DNA of 64,000 nucleotides. It comes from Sphingomonas sp. BK235 (GTDB lineage: Bacteria > Pseudomonadota > Alphaproteobacteria > Sphingomonadales > Sphingomonadaceae). Shown here in pieces: positions 20,148 to 29,616 of the stretch (its first letter is position 1; the number at the start of each line of letters is the position of its first letter). The stretch is taken from assembly GCF_004345855.1 (NCBI RefSeq), contig NZ_SLXN01000001.1:868001-932000 (forward strand). Reading direction: 5' to 3'. The position numbers and the translations under genes are program-made. Below the pieces are notes generated by a model that was given only the letters and a program-made list of their open reading frames with translations, was not told the origin of the DNA and made no database searches.

Positions 20148-22583
20148 ATGCACCGCCGCACCGCGCGCCTGTTGTTCTCCGTCGCGCTGACCGCGCTCGC
20201 CACCCCGGCCTGGGCGCAGCAGCCGCCGCAGGATCCGGCCCCGTCGGCACAGCCCGCCGCGGACGCGCAGGCCGCGCCGACCGGGGATGCCGCCGCGCCG
20301 CCGGCCGAGGGCGACGACATCGTCGTCACCGGCACGCGCGCCGCGGGACGCACGCGGCTCGACAGCCCCGCGCCGGTCGACGTGCTCAGCGGCGCCAGCC
20401 TCCAGCGTCAGGGCACCACCGAGGTCGCCGCGGCGCTCGCCAATGTCGCGCCCTCGGTCAACTTCCCGCGCGCGGCGGCGACCGACGCGACCGACGCGGT
20501 GCGCCCCGCGACGCTGCGCGGCCTGTCGCCCGACCAGACGCTCGTCCTCATCAACGGCGTGCGCGGCCACGCCTCGGCGCAGCTCAACACCAACGGCTCG
20601 GTCGGGCGCGGCTCGTCGGCGGTGGATCTCAACACCATCCCCGTCGCGGCGCTCGACCGGATCGAGGTGCTCCGCGACGGCGCCTCGGCGCAATATGGCT
20701 CGGACGCGATCGCGGGCGTGGTCAACCTGCGGCTGCGCGAGGCGCGCTCGGGCGGTGGCGCCACCGTGACCTATGGCTTCTACGACACCGACGTCGACAC
20801 CGCGCGCGGCAACCGCCACGTCACCGGCGAGAACAACGTCACCGCCTCGGCGTGGCAGGGGATCGGCTTCGGGAGCGACGGTTTCCTGACGGTGTCGGGC
20901 GAGTATAACCGGCGCCAGCCGACCAACCGTGCCGATCTCGATCCGCGCGTGTCGCCGCGGCGCGTGACCGGGCGGTTCGGCGATCCCGCGGTGGAGCAAT
21001 ATACCGTCTTCGCCAACGCGGGCACGTCGCTGGCGGGAAGCTGGAGCCTTTACGGCTGGGCGGGCTATCAGGATCGCGACGTGCGCGGCACCGCCTTCCC
21101 GCGGCTGCCCGGGGTGACCAGCGGCTATACCGTGGGGACGCTCTACCCCAACGGCTTCCTTCCGGTCATCAACACCAAGTCGACCGATCTCAACGCCGCG
21201 CTAGGGACACGCGGGGAGGTGGCGGGCTGGAACGTCGATCTCAACGTCAGCTACGGGCGCAACCGGCTGTCGTTCCGCACGCTCGACAGCGTGAACTTCG
21301 CGGCGGGCAACGCATCGCAGACCGACTTCTTCGACGGCCGCCTGATCTACGACCAATGGGTCGCGGGGCTCGACGTGACGCGCCGCTTCGACGTGTTCCG
21401 CTCGCTCAACGTCGCCTTCGGGCTCGAGGGGCGGCGCGAGGGCTATCGCATCCAGGCGGGCGAGCCCGCGGGCCAGCCGGTGTCGGGCGTGTCGGCGGGG
21501 GCGCAGGGCTTCCCCGCGCTCACCCCGGCGAACGCGCTCGAGCGGTCGCGTCGCAACGGCAGCGCCTATCTCGACCTCGAGGCGCAGCTGACCGACGCGC
21601 TGCTCTTCGGCCTGGCGGGGCGGGTCGAGGATTATTCGGACTTCGGCTCGACCGCCAACGGCAAGGCCTCGCTGCGCTACGACGTCGCCGACTGGCTGGC
21701 GCTGCGCGGCACGGTCTCCACCGGCTTCCGCGCGCCGTCGCTCCAGCAGCAATATTTCACCTCCACCGCCTCGGTGGTGCAGAATGGCGTGCCGTTCCTC
21801 ACCGCCACCACGCCCTCGACCAGCGGGCTCGGCACCGCGCTGGGCGGGGTGCGGCTCGACCCGGAGAAGTCGACCAACTTCTCGGCCGGCACGGTGATCC
21901 GCTTCGGCGGCTTCGACCTCTCGGTCGACGGCTATTACATCAGGCTGCGCGACCAGCTCGCGCTGTCGGAGAATATCAACGCCTCGTTCAGCCCCGGGGT
22001 GGCGGCGCTGCTCGCGCCTTATGGCGTCACCGCGGCGCGCTTCTTCATCAACGGGGTGCGCTCGACCACCCAGGGGATCGACGCGGTGGCGCATTATCGC
22101 CTGCGCACCGGCGCCGCGGGCGCCTTCGACCTGACGCTCGCGGGCAACGTCAACAAGGTGGACGTGACCCGCGTCCCGACCTCGACCGCGACGCTCGACC
22201 CCGCGCCGACGTTGTTCGCGCGCAGCCGCGTGCTGACGCTCGAACAGGGGACGCCCGGCGAGAAGGTGACCGGCACGATCGACTGGTCGCTCGACCAGCT
22301 CGGCGCGCTCGCGCGCGTGACCTATTATGGTGACGTCAACCAGCCGGGGACCACCCCCGCCGCCGACGTGCGCACCGGGCGCCACGCCGTGACCGACCTC
22401 GAGCTGCGCTACCAGGCGGTGCCCGGCGGGCAGGTCGCGCTGGGGGTGAGCAACCTGTTCGACGTCTATCCCGATCGCACGATCGCGGCGAACAACACGA
22501 CGGGAGTGATCGGCTTCCCTTATTACTCGCCCTTCGGGTTCAACGGTCGCTATCTCTACGTCCGCGCGGGGCTGAGCTGGTGA
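20148..22583 (+). CDS. TonB-dependent outer-membrane receptor, full length
   Basis: 811 aa. Energy-coupled transporter for a ligand too large for porins. Signal peptide 1-23 (cut after AWA), an Ala/Pro-rich linker, TonB-box-like DDIVVTGTRA (about 56-65), plug domain with PVDVLSG, RGLSPDQTLVLINGVRGH and IEVLRDGASAQYGSDAIAGVVNL, then a 22-strand-type barrel ending in an aromatic residue (LYVRAGLSW). AAAAGGGA lies just before the ATG. Single gene between two tRNAs. No sugar enzymes or siderophore genes adjoin it, so the ligand is open; the plug resembles the large sphingomonad group of TonB receptors. Confidence 0.93.
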   Translation: MHRRTARLLFSVALTALATPAWAQQPPQDPAPSAQPAADAQAAPTGDAAAPPAEGDDIVVTGTRAAGRTRLDSPAPVDVLSGASLQRQGTTEVAAALANVAPSVNFPRAAATDATDAVRPATLRGLSPDQTLVLINGVRGHASAQLNTNGSVGRGSSAVDLNTIPVAALDRIEVLRDGASAQYGSDAIAGVVNLRLREARSGGGATVTYGFYDTDVDTARGNRHVTGENNVTASAWQGIGFGSDGFLTVSGEYNRRQPTNRADLDPRVSPRRVTGRFGDPAVEQYTVFANAGTSLAGSWSLYGWAGYQDRDVRGTAFPRLPGVTSGYTVGTLYPNGFLPVINTKSTDLNAALGTRGEVAGWNVDLNVSYGRNRLSFRTLDSVNFAAGNASQTDFFDGRLIYDQWVAGLDVTRRFDVFRSLNVAFGLEGRREGYRIQAGEPAGQPVSGVSAGAQGFPALTPANALERSRRNGSAYLDLEAQLTDALLFGLAGRVEDYSDFGSTANGKASLRYDVADWLALRGTVSTGFRAPSLQQQYFTSTASVVQNGVPFLTATTPSTSGLGTALGGVRLDPEKSTNFSAGTVIRFGGFDLSVDGYYIRLRDQLALSENINASFSPGVAALLAPYGVTAARFFINGVRSTTQGIDAVAHYRLRTGAAGAFDLTLAGNVNKVDVTRVPTSTATLDPAPTLFARSRVLTLEQGTPGEKVTGTIDWSLDQLGALARVTYYGDVNQPGTTPAADVRTGRHAVTDLELRYQAVPGGQVALGVSNLFDVYPDRTIAANNTTGVIGFPYYSPFGFNGRYLYVRAGLSW

Positions 22584-22625
22584 GCGATTGACCCTCCCCG
22601 CGCGAGAATCTACGGGGCGGGCGGC

Positions 22626-22702
22626 GCCCCCGTAGCTCAGCAGGATAGAGCGACGGTTTCCTAAACCGCAGGTCGTGAGTTCGAATCTCGCCGGGGGCAC
22701 CA
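22626..22702 (+). tRNA. tRNA-Arg (anticodon CCT)
   Basis: 77 bases with encoded CCA. Acceptor GCCCCCG/CGGGGGC, D-arm GCTC-AGCAGGATA-GAGC, anticodon loop TTCCTAA (anticodon CCT, reads AGG), T-arm GTGAG-TTCGAAT-CTCGC, discriminator A. Confidence 0.97.
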
Positions 22703-22818
22703 GAACGCTCCCGGCGGAACGGGATCGGGTCGAACGCCACCTTGCCAGCGTCGCGCGCGGGATTGTACCGACGGCAACACGGCCGCGTTCGTCGCGGCAC
22801 CGACCAGGAAATCATGAC

Positions 22819-24333
22819 GTGGCCAAACCCCTCCGCCTGTTCCTCGCCACCTTGCTGTTCGGCACCAGCGGGCTGACCCATGCCCAGTCGGAGAAGACCG
22901 ACAAGACCGTCACCAAGGTGGAGAGCAAGAAGCAGGACGCCGAGAACAAGCTGCCCGCACTGCCCGCCGACCGCACGATCACGCAGAGCGCGCGGATCGG
23001 CGCGCGGACGATCAGCTACAAGGCGAGCGTGGGCACGATCGCGGTGCGCGACGATAGCGGCAAGGAGATCGGCCAGGTCGTCTATACCGCCTATGTCGTG
23101 CCCGGGCGCGACCCGTCGCGGCCGGTGACCTTCGCGTTCAACGGCGGGCCGGGCGCGGCCTCGGTCTATCTCAACATGGGCGCGGTCGGCCCCAAGCGCG
23201 TCCAGTTCGGCGCCCAGGGCGACTCGCCCTCGGACGCGCCGATCGCGCGCGACAATCCCAACAGCTGGCTCGACTTCACCGATCTGGTCTTCATCGATCC
23301 GATCGGCACGGGGTTCAGCCGCAGCCTGGTCGACGCCGACGAGACCAAGAAGGCGTTCTACGCCAACGATCCCGATATCCGCTATCTGTCCAAGATCGTC
23401 TACGACTGGCTGGTCAAGGAGGAGCGGCTACGCTCGCCCAAATACGTGATGGGCGAGAGCTACGGCGGCTATCGCGCGCCGCGGATCGCCTATGAGCTCC
23501 AGTCGCAGATCGGCGTTGGGGTCAACGGGCTGATCATGGTCTCGCCCTATCTCGATCCCGCCTCCGGCGACGACGCCACCGCGCTGTCGCCGCTGCCCTG
23601 GATGATCGACCTGCCCTCGATGGCGGCCGCGAACCTCGAGCGGCAGGGGCGGCTGACCCCCGCGGCGATGGCCGAGGTCGAGGCCTATGCGCGCGGCGAC
23701 TTCGCGCGCGACCTGCTGCGCGGCCGCTCCGACCCGGAGGCGACCGGGCGTGTCGTCGGCCGCGTGACGCAGCTCACCGGGCTCGACCCCGCGCTGGTGC
23801 AGAAGCTCGGCGGGCGTGTCGACAGCCGCACCTATCTGCGCGAGATCCACCGCGGCGAGGGGACGATCGGCAGCGTCTATGATTCGAACGTCACCGCCTT
23901 CGACCCCTTCCCTTGGTCGGCGCAGCAGCGGTCGAACGACCCGATCCTCGACGCGCTGATCGCGCCGACCACCAGCGCGATGGTCGATTTCGTCACGCGC
24001 GAGGTCGGCTGGAAGACCGACGCGCGCTACAACGCTTTGTCGTACAAGGTGAACGAGGCGTGGGACCGGGGCAAGCCGGCGGACACGCCGGTGACCGACC
24101 TGCGCAAGGCGATCGCCAACGATCCCAAGATGAAGGTGATGATCGTGCACGGCTGGGACGATCTGTCCTGCCCGTTCTTCGCGTCGCGGCTGATCGTCGA
24201 CCAGATGCCCGCCTTCGGTGCCGCGGAGCGCGTGCAGCTGCGCGTCTACCCCGGCGGGCACATGTTCTACTCGCGGAACGACAGTGGGGCGGCGTTCAAG
24301 GCGGATGCGGAGCGGCTGTACGGGGCCGGGTGA
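22819..24333 (+). CDS. Exported serine carboxypeptidase-like protein (peptidase S10)
   Basis: 504 aa. Alpha/beta-hydrolase peptidase expected to remove C-terminal residues in the periplasm. Signal peptide of about 23 residues (PLRLFLATLLFGTSGLTHAQ). The S10 oxyanion block FAFNGGPGAASVYLNMGAVGP and the triad are present: S214 in MGESYGGYRAP, aspartate 447 or 448 in HGWDDLSCPF, H481 in YPGGHMFYSR. I choose the GTG at 22819, with AGGAAA upstream and the signal sequence immediately after it; the longer frame runs back into tRNA-Arg. No partner genes nearby. Confidence 0.92.
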   Translation: MAKPLRLFLATLLFGTSGLTHAQSEKTDKTVTKVESKKQDAENKLPALPADRTITQSARIGARTISYKASVGTIAVRDDSGKEIGQVVYTAYVVPGRDPSRPVTFAFNGGPGAASVYLNMGAVGPKRVQFGAQGDSPSDAPIARDNPNSWLDFTDLVFIDPIGTGFSRSLVDADETKKAFYANDPDIRYLSKIVYDWLVKEERLRSPKYVMGESYGGYRAPRIAYELQSQIGVGVNGLIMVSPYLDPASGDDATALSPLPWMIDLPSMAAANLERQGRLTPAAMAEVEAYARGDFARDLLRGRSDPEATGRVVGRVTQLTGLDPALVQKLGGRVDSRTYLREIHRGEGTIGSVYDSNVTAFDPFPWSAQQRSNDPILDALIAPTTSAMVDFVTREVGWKTDARYNALSYKVNEAWDRGKPADTPVTDLRKAIANDPKMKVMIVHGWDDLSCPFFASRLIVDQMPAFGAAERVQLRVYPGGHMFYSRNDSGAAFKADAERLYGAG

Positions 24334-24391
24334 GACGCGGGAGAGCACCGACCGCTCACGGTCACCTGCTCGCCCCACGTTCTCACCAGCC

Positions 24392-24487
24392 CGTCATCCC
24401 GGCCTCGAGCCGGGATCCATGGTGCCGCGCGAGCAACGTCGGCGTCTCTCGCGGCACGATGGATCCCGGGTCAAGCCCGGGATGACG
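24392..24487. repeat. Dispersed palindromic repeat, copy 4 (CCCGG subtype)
   Basis: 29-base arms (24392-24420 and 24459-24487; CGTCATCCCGG.../...CCGGGATGACG) with a few mismatches in the inner part (GGCCTCGAGCC against GGGTCAAGCCC). Lies between the convergent S10 peptidase and MarR genes. Confidence 0.88.
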
Positions 24488-24613
24488 ATGGAGGGAGCAG
24501 CTTTCGCGACAGCGGATGATGTCGGTCCGGACTTCTGGATGCAGACCACGCCCGCGACGACGGATGGGGAGGGGCTCTCCTCTGGTCGTGCCGCCGCGCG
24601 CCGCGCCGGCGCC

Positions 24614-25120
24614 TCAGCCGCGCAGCGCCTCGACCCGCCCCATCTCGTCCGCCGGGATCAGCCCTTCGAGCACCGCCCAGAAGCCCGTCACCGCGCCCTG
24701 GCCGGCACGCGAATAGGCCGCCGACAGTTTCTCGCGCAGCGAATCGTACAGCTCGCTCTCCAACGCGGTGCCCTGCGCGGTGAGCCGCAGCAGCCGCTGG
24801 CGGCGGTCGCGCTCGCCCGGCCGCGTCTCGACCATGTTGCGCTCGATCAGCTCGTTGAGCACGCGCCCGAGCGACTGTTTGGTGATCGCGAGCAGCGCCA
24901 GCAGCTCGCTCACCGGCATGTCGGGCTTGCGCGCGATGAAATAGAGCGCGCGGTGATGCGCGCGGCCGAGGCCCTGTTTGGCCAGCCCGCGATCGATCGA
25001 GCGCGTGATGTGGCTGTTGCCGAAATAGAGCAGCTCGATCCCGCGGCGGATCTCGGTCTCGCGCAGGAAAAGCGGCGAGGCGGATTGGGTTGAGGCAGCC
25101 ATGTTGACCGGCTTTGCCAT
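24614..25120 (-). CDS. MarR family transcriptional regulator
   Basis: 168 aa. Winged-helix DNA-binding dimer. Helices around RALYFIARKPDMPVSELLALLAITKQSLGRVLNELIE (about 58-93) form the helix-turn-helix, and the wing follows (MVETRPGERDRRQRLLRLTAQG). Start uncertain: ATG at 25120 (MAKPVN) or at 25102 (MAAST); neither has a strong ribosome site, and I list the longer. Divergent from ilvE with less than 100 bases between the starts, so it may control itself and possibly ilvE. The inducer is unknown. Confidence 0.9.
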   Translation of the reverse strand: MAKPVNMAASTQSASPLFLRETEIRRGIELLYFGNSHITRSIDRGLAKQGLGRAHHRALYFIARKPDMPVSELLALLAITKQSLGRVLNELIERNMVETRPGERDRRQRLLRLTAQGTALESELYDSLREKLSAAYSRAGQGAVTGFWAVLEGLIPADEMGRVEALRG

Positions 25121-25207
25121 CGGCCCTAGGCCACCGCAACCCGGCAATGCGATCTCTTGTCGCGGCGCCCGGCCATCGCCGACCCTGGTCCCTGGGAGCT
25201 GATTTCC

Positions 25208-26287
25208 GTGAACTTCGCGTTCGAGCCGCATCCGTCGCCCGTCCCCGCCAATGAGCGTACCGCGCGGCTGGTAGACCCGGGGTTCGGGCGCGTCTTCACC
25301 GATCACATGGCGATCCTGCATTATTCGGAAGGGCGCGGCTGGCACGACGGGCGCATCGGCGAGCGCGTGCCGCTGACGATGGATCCGGCCTCGTCGGTGC
25401 TCCATTACGCGCAGGAGATTTTCGAGGGGCTCAAGGCCTATCGGCTCGAGGACGGCGGGCTGGCGCTGTTCCGCCCCGAGGCCAATGCGCGCCGCTTCAA
25501 TGCCTCGGCGCGGCGCATGGCGATGCCCGAGCTTCCGGAGGCGCTGTTCCTCGAATCGTGCGAGCGGCTGGTGCAGACCGAGCGCGACTGGATGCCCTCG
25601 GTGGAGGGCGGCTCGCTCTACCTGCGCCCGTTCATGATCGCGTCGGAAGCGTTCCTCGGCGTGAAGCCGTCGGCCGAATATCTCTACATGGTGCTGGCCT
25701 CGTCGGTCGGCGCCTATTGGAAGGGCGGCGCGCGCGCGGTGTCGCTGTGGGTCAGCCACGAGTACACGCGCGCCGCGCCCGGCGGCACCGGCGCCGCCAA
25801 GTGCGGCGGCAATTACGCCACCAGCCTGGTCGCGCAGCAGGAGGCGATCCGCCGCGGCTTCGACCAGGTCGTGTTCCTCGACGCCGCCGAGCGGCGCTGG
25901 ATCGAGGAGCTGGGCGGCATGAACATCTTCTTCGTGTTCGAGGACGGCTCGCTGCAGACCCCGCCGCTGACCGGCACGATCCTGCCCGGCATCACGCGCG
26001 ACTCGATCCTCCAGCTCGCGCGCGACGAGGGACTGGTGGTGCGCGAGGAACCCTATGCGATCGAGCAGTGGCGCGCCGACGCCGCGAGCGGGCGGCTGGT
26101 GGAGAGCTTCGCCTGCGGCACCGCCGCGGTGGTGACCCCGATCGGCCGCGCCGCCGGCCCCGACTATGAGTTCACCATCGGCAGCGGCGCCACCGGGCAG
26201 CTGACCGCGCGCTTCCTCGACCGGCTGAGCGCGGTGCAGCGCGGGCGCGCACCCGATCCGCACGGCTGGTTGCGACGTATCGGTTGA
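25208..26287 (+). CDS. ilvE: Branched-chain amino-acid aminotransferase
   Basis: 359 aa. PLP enzyme that makes leucine, isoleucine and valine from their 2-oxo acids with glutamate. It fits the longer BCAT (type IV fold) group: HYAQEIFEGLKAYR (about 64-77), LYLRPFMIAS, then the PLP-lysine region GGTGAAKCGGNYATSL and EELGGMNIFFVF. The GTG at 25208 has GGGAGC about 9 bases upstream and gives the usual N-terminus; a longer frame from a TTG lacks support. Followed by tRNA-Gln 36 bases downstream. Confidence 0.95.
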   Translation: MNFAFEPHPSPVPANERTARLVDPGFGRVFTDHMAILHYSEGRGWHDGRIGERVPLTMDPASSVLHYAQEIFEGLKAYRLEDGGLALFRPEANARRFNASARRMAMPELPEALFLESCERLVQTERDWMPSVEGGSLYLRPFMIASEAFLGVKPSAEYLYMVLASSVGAYWKGGARAVSLWVSHEYTRAAPGGTGAAKCGGNYATSLVAQQEAIRRGFDQVVFLDAAERRWIEELGGMNIFFVFEDGSLQTPPLTGTILPGITRDSILQLARDEGLVVREEPYAIEQWRADAASGRLVESFACGTAAVVTPIGRAAGPDYEFTIGSGATGQLTARFLDRLSAVQRGRAPDPHGWLRRIG

Positions 26288-26323
26288 GTTGTGCGCCGCG
26301 CGCGGCTAAGCGCGCGGGCCTGT

Positions 26324-26398
26324 TGGGGCGTCGCCAAGCGGTAAGGCACCGGTTTTTGGTACCGGCATTCGCAGGTTCGAATCCTGCCGCCCCAGCCA
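26324..26398 (+). tRNA. tRNA-Gln (anticodon TTG)
   Basis: 75 bases with encoded CCA. Acceptor TGGGGCG/CGCCCCA, anticodon stem CCGGT/ACCGG with loop TTTTGGT (anticodon TTG), T-arm GCAGG-TTCGAAT-CCTGC, discriminator G. It marks the left border of the compositionally different segment that follows. Confidence 0.97.
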
Positions 26399-26427
26399 GT
26401 CTCCTTGCGAGAAGGTGTTCCTGTTCG

Positions 26428-28650
26428 ATGCCGCTGGCCTCGATGGCCCTTTGGCGGGCGATACGGAGGCACGTCTTGCTCGACCTCGATGCGGAGCCGG
26501 GGGCGGGGAGCGAGTCGCCCGCGCTCCTGGGCTGCGACACCTGCACCATCCGCCTGAGCCTGCCGGAGGATCGGCGCGACAAGGTGATGGCCCCCTATCG
26601 CGCAGCTTATGGGCTCAGCAGCGGCACGCGTCACAACAGATCCCTGAGCGGCGCGCTCCAGTGGAGGGCGAGCGCTCGGCTCAATTTCGTCCTGGAGGGT
26701 TCCTATTTCGGCGGTCGATCCGCGGGATCCTATGCGTCGCTGTTCCTGCGCACGCGCGAAAACTATTACACCCTGCAGAATGTCAGATACGCCAGTGATG
26801 GCGCTCTGCTGGGATATGACATCTTCAATCTTCCAGATGACGAGGGCGAACTGAAAAACCACGGTCGCCTCACCACTGGCTTCGACGGCGGGCGCAGCGA
26901 GGGCAGCTCGCATTCGTATCGCACGAATCTGGAAACACATTATGCCGTCAGTGGATTGTCCATCGACGTCAGTGCGCAATATCAATGGGGCGATACGCAA
27001 GGCTACTCCAACGGGCACAGTGGCGAATATTTCGGGCTCACCCAGGCCCGGATCGACTTCGACTCGCCCCATGTCGCCAATAACGGCCCCTATTTCTCGT
27101 TCAACGTCTCGCCGACGGATGCATCGCTCGGCCGGATCACCGGCCTCCGCGACAATATTTCCGCGGGGAAGAACAACTCGGTCTCGACGCAGGTCGACAT
27201 CCGCAAGGATCTCAGCCGCACCGGACTGTTGCGCGTCGGTCGGTTCGGCGCGCGCTATGTCCACAGCGACAATCAGTTCAGCACCAGCTATCGCAACGCA
27301 AATTGGCAAAATCCGGAGACGGAGCCGCTGCTGACATCGGTCGTCGGGATCGATCCGGTGACCATCGCCCCCCGCTTGCCATCGGGTTCGCCGATGCGCT
27401 GGACGCAGCTCGACTCCGACCAGTTGTTCGCGCGTTGGCCCGAGGTCACCGCGTTCATCATCGCCAACCGACCGGATGAGCTCGTTGGACCTGGTAGTAA
27501 CCGAGGAGTGGCCGCGCACTTCGCGGATCGGCGGCCGGACATCGGCGACCCGGTCAACGTCGGTCGAACGACCGAGAACGTCTTCGCGGCCTATGCCAGC
27601 CTGGGCTACGGGTTCGAATGGGGACTGCCGTTCGACGGCGAAGTCGGCCTGCGCTACGTCAACACCTTCGCCTCGATGATGGGATCGAACATCCGCATCG
27701 GGGCACAGATCTACGACGAGTTCGATCGTCCGACCGGCAAGTTCTTCCCGAACGTCTATACCCTGACCTCGGTGCGCGGCAATTATATCGATCTTCTTCC
27801 GAGCGCCTTCATCAACGTCGCGCTCGCGGAGAAGCTGAAGCTACGCGGCAGCTATAGCCACAACGTACAGCGCCCCGGCCTGTACTCGCTGCGCAATTTT
27901 CTCCAGTTCAATTATGCCAATCCGAACGACCCGGTGTACGCGGGCAATCCCGACCTCAAGCCTACCCGGACGGACGATTTCAACCTGGCGCTCGAATGGT
28001 ATTTCGGCCGCGGCGGGATCATCTCGCTCGGGGGTTTCTCGAAGAACCAGAAGGGGTTCATCTACGAGACCCGGCAGCAGGAGTTTGTTCCGGAATTTCA
28101 CGGACTGCATTATGTCGTCAAGCCGCGCAATGCCGGCCCGGGACAGACGCAGGGTTTCGAATTCCAGGCGACCAGCTTCTTCACCTTTTTGCCGGGTGTC
28201 CTCCGCAACCTCGGCGTCACGGCCAATGCCACGTGGATCCCGACCGCCGACCTCTATTTGCCGGCCGAATCCGAGGAGGAGGAAGAGACCGGCGTGATCC
28301 ACTATGAACTGGTAAAGAAACGCGCGCCCTACGTATCGCGCTGGAGCTATAATGTGATCGGCTATTATGAGTCGAAGCAGTTCAGCACCCGTATCGCATA
28401 TAATTGGCGATCCACCTATCAGACCGGCGTCGACGCCATCGACGAGAATAACATTGTCTCGGATCGCGCGACGTCGCGACTGGATGCAGCAATCAACTAC
28501 ACGCCGGTCAAATTCCTGACGGTCTCCATCGAGGGAACGAACTTGCTCAACGTCATCGACAAGAATTATTATTATCTCTTCCCGGATCTGCCGACCGGAC
28601 TCAATTCGATGAGCCGGCGGTTCACGCTCGGCGCGCGCTTTCGCTTCTGA
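26428..28650 (+). pseudogene. TonB-dependent receptor fragment: barrel without signal peptide and plug
   Basis: About 740 codons if begun at the ATG at 26428. From about residue 75 on it is a good outer-membrane barrel: alternating strands, SYSHNVQRPGLYSLRNFLQFNYANP, NPDLKPTRTDDFNLALEWYF, QGFEFQATSFF, EGTNLLNVIDKNYYY, and a C-terminal aromatic residue (FTLGARFRF). No signal peptide, TonB box or plug motif precedes it; instead the frame runs back almost to the tRNA-Gln 3' end. Family members are usually 200-300 residues longer at the N-terminus. The part from about 26.8 kb on is visibly less GC-rich than its neighbours. Most likely a 5'-truncated receptor, not exportable. Confidence 0.75.
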
Positions 28651-28657
28651 CGGGGGC

Positions 28658-28674
28658 GGGCGCAGCGCGCGCCC
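28658..28674 (+). terminator. Weak terminator-like hairpin after the receptor fragment
   Basis: Stem GGGCGC/GCGCCC with loop AGCGC, followed by TTCC, 7 bases after the receptor stop. No real T-tract. Confidence 0.35.
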
Positions 28675-28719
28675 TTCCGGCCATCGCCTCGGCCGCCACC
28701 ATTCTCGGGAGAAGACCGG

Positions 28720-29616
28720 ATGTTCCTCGCTCTCGCCGCGGCGATCGTCGCCGCGCCCACCGCCACCGCCACGCCGCCCGCGCGCGTCGTCGACTATGCC
28801 GAGCGCACGATCGGGCCGCCGCCGGCCGATCTCCAGCTCGATCCCTTCTACCGCCGCTATCTCGATGCGGCGGGGCTGCCCATCGTGTCGTCGGCGGCGG
28901 TGCCCGATGCCGCGCTGCTCGCCGCGCGCGACATCGCGGTGGAGATGCTGGTCGAGCGGCCCGATCTGCGCCGCGCCATGATCGCGCGCCATTTCCGCGT
29001 CGTGATCATGGGCGTGGACGAGGGCACGCTCGATCTGCCCGAACAGCGCAAGTGGAAGAAGCCGTCGCGCTACGATCCTCGCCTGACCGCCTGCGAGCAG
29101 AAACATAATGACGAGCGGATCGGGCGGATGACCGATGCGCAATATTGGAATGCGCGCGCGCGCGGCATGGGCGGCACGCTCACCAGCGCCGCCACCGAGA
29201 ACCTGCTCGGCCTGCCCGGCACGCGTTATTATGGCGAGAACATCTTCGTCCATGAATTCTCGCACGGCATACTGGAAGCGGCGCGCTGGGCCGACCCGGC
29301 GCTCTATGCACGGGTCGAGCGTGCTTATGCCGCGGCGATGGCGCGCGGGCTGTGGAAGGGCGAATATGCCGCCACCACGGTCGACGAATATTGGGCCGAG
29401 GGGACGCAGACCTGGTTCAATTCCAATCGCATCGCGGTGATCGACGGCCAGCGCGTGCTCGATGATCCCGATCTCGCGCGCTATGACGTCGCGCTCTACA
29501 ACGTGCTGTCAGAAGTCTATGGCGAGCGCCACCGGCTCGCCGCCGACGTCTTCTACCGGCACGCGGCGCGGGTTCCCCCGGGCGGCGTGCCCGCCTCCAC
29601 CGCCGAGGTCTGCTGA
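28720..29616 (+). CDS. Secreted zinc metallopeptidase-like protein, family not recognised
   Basis: 298 aa. Signal peptide of about 17-18 residues (MFLALAAAIVAAPTATA). The zinc motif HEFSH is at 178-182 (FVHEFSHGILEAARW), and EYWAEGTQTWF (E223, E227) lies about 45 residues later, the distance and context of a third, glutamate ligand in gluzincins. Also conserved-looking: YDPRLTACEQKHNDERIG and LLGLPGTRYYGENIF. I do not recognise the peptidase family. Follows the receptor fragment by 69 bases on the same strand and converges, with overlap, on the GH43 gene, so it may act with that operon outside the cytoplasm. Confidence 0.8.
   Translation: MFLALAAAIVAAPTATATPPARVVDYAERTIGPPPADLQLDPFYRRYLDAAGLPIVSSAAVPDAALLAARDIAVEMLVERPDLRRAMIARHFRVVIMGVDEGTLDLPEQRKWKKPSRYDPRLTACEQKHNDERIGRMTDAQYWNARARGMGGTLTSAATENLLGLPGTRYYGENIFVHEFSHGILEAARWADPALYARVERAYAAAMARGLWKGEYAATTVDEYWAEGTQTWFNSNRIAVIDGQRVLDDPDLARYDVALYNVLSEVYGERHRLAADVFYRHAARVPPGGVPASTAEVC

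Noticed and set aside
26284..26427. Start of the receptor fragment upstream of or inside tRNA-Gln
   Set aside because: The frame merely stays open across the tRNA gene; those codons are tRNA sequence.
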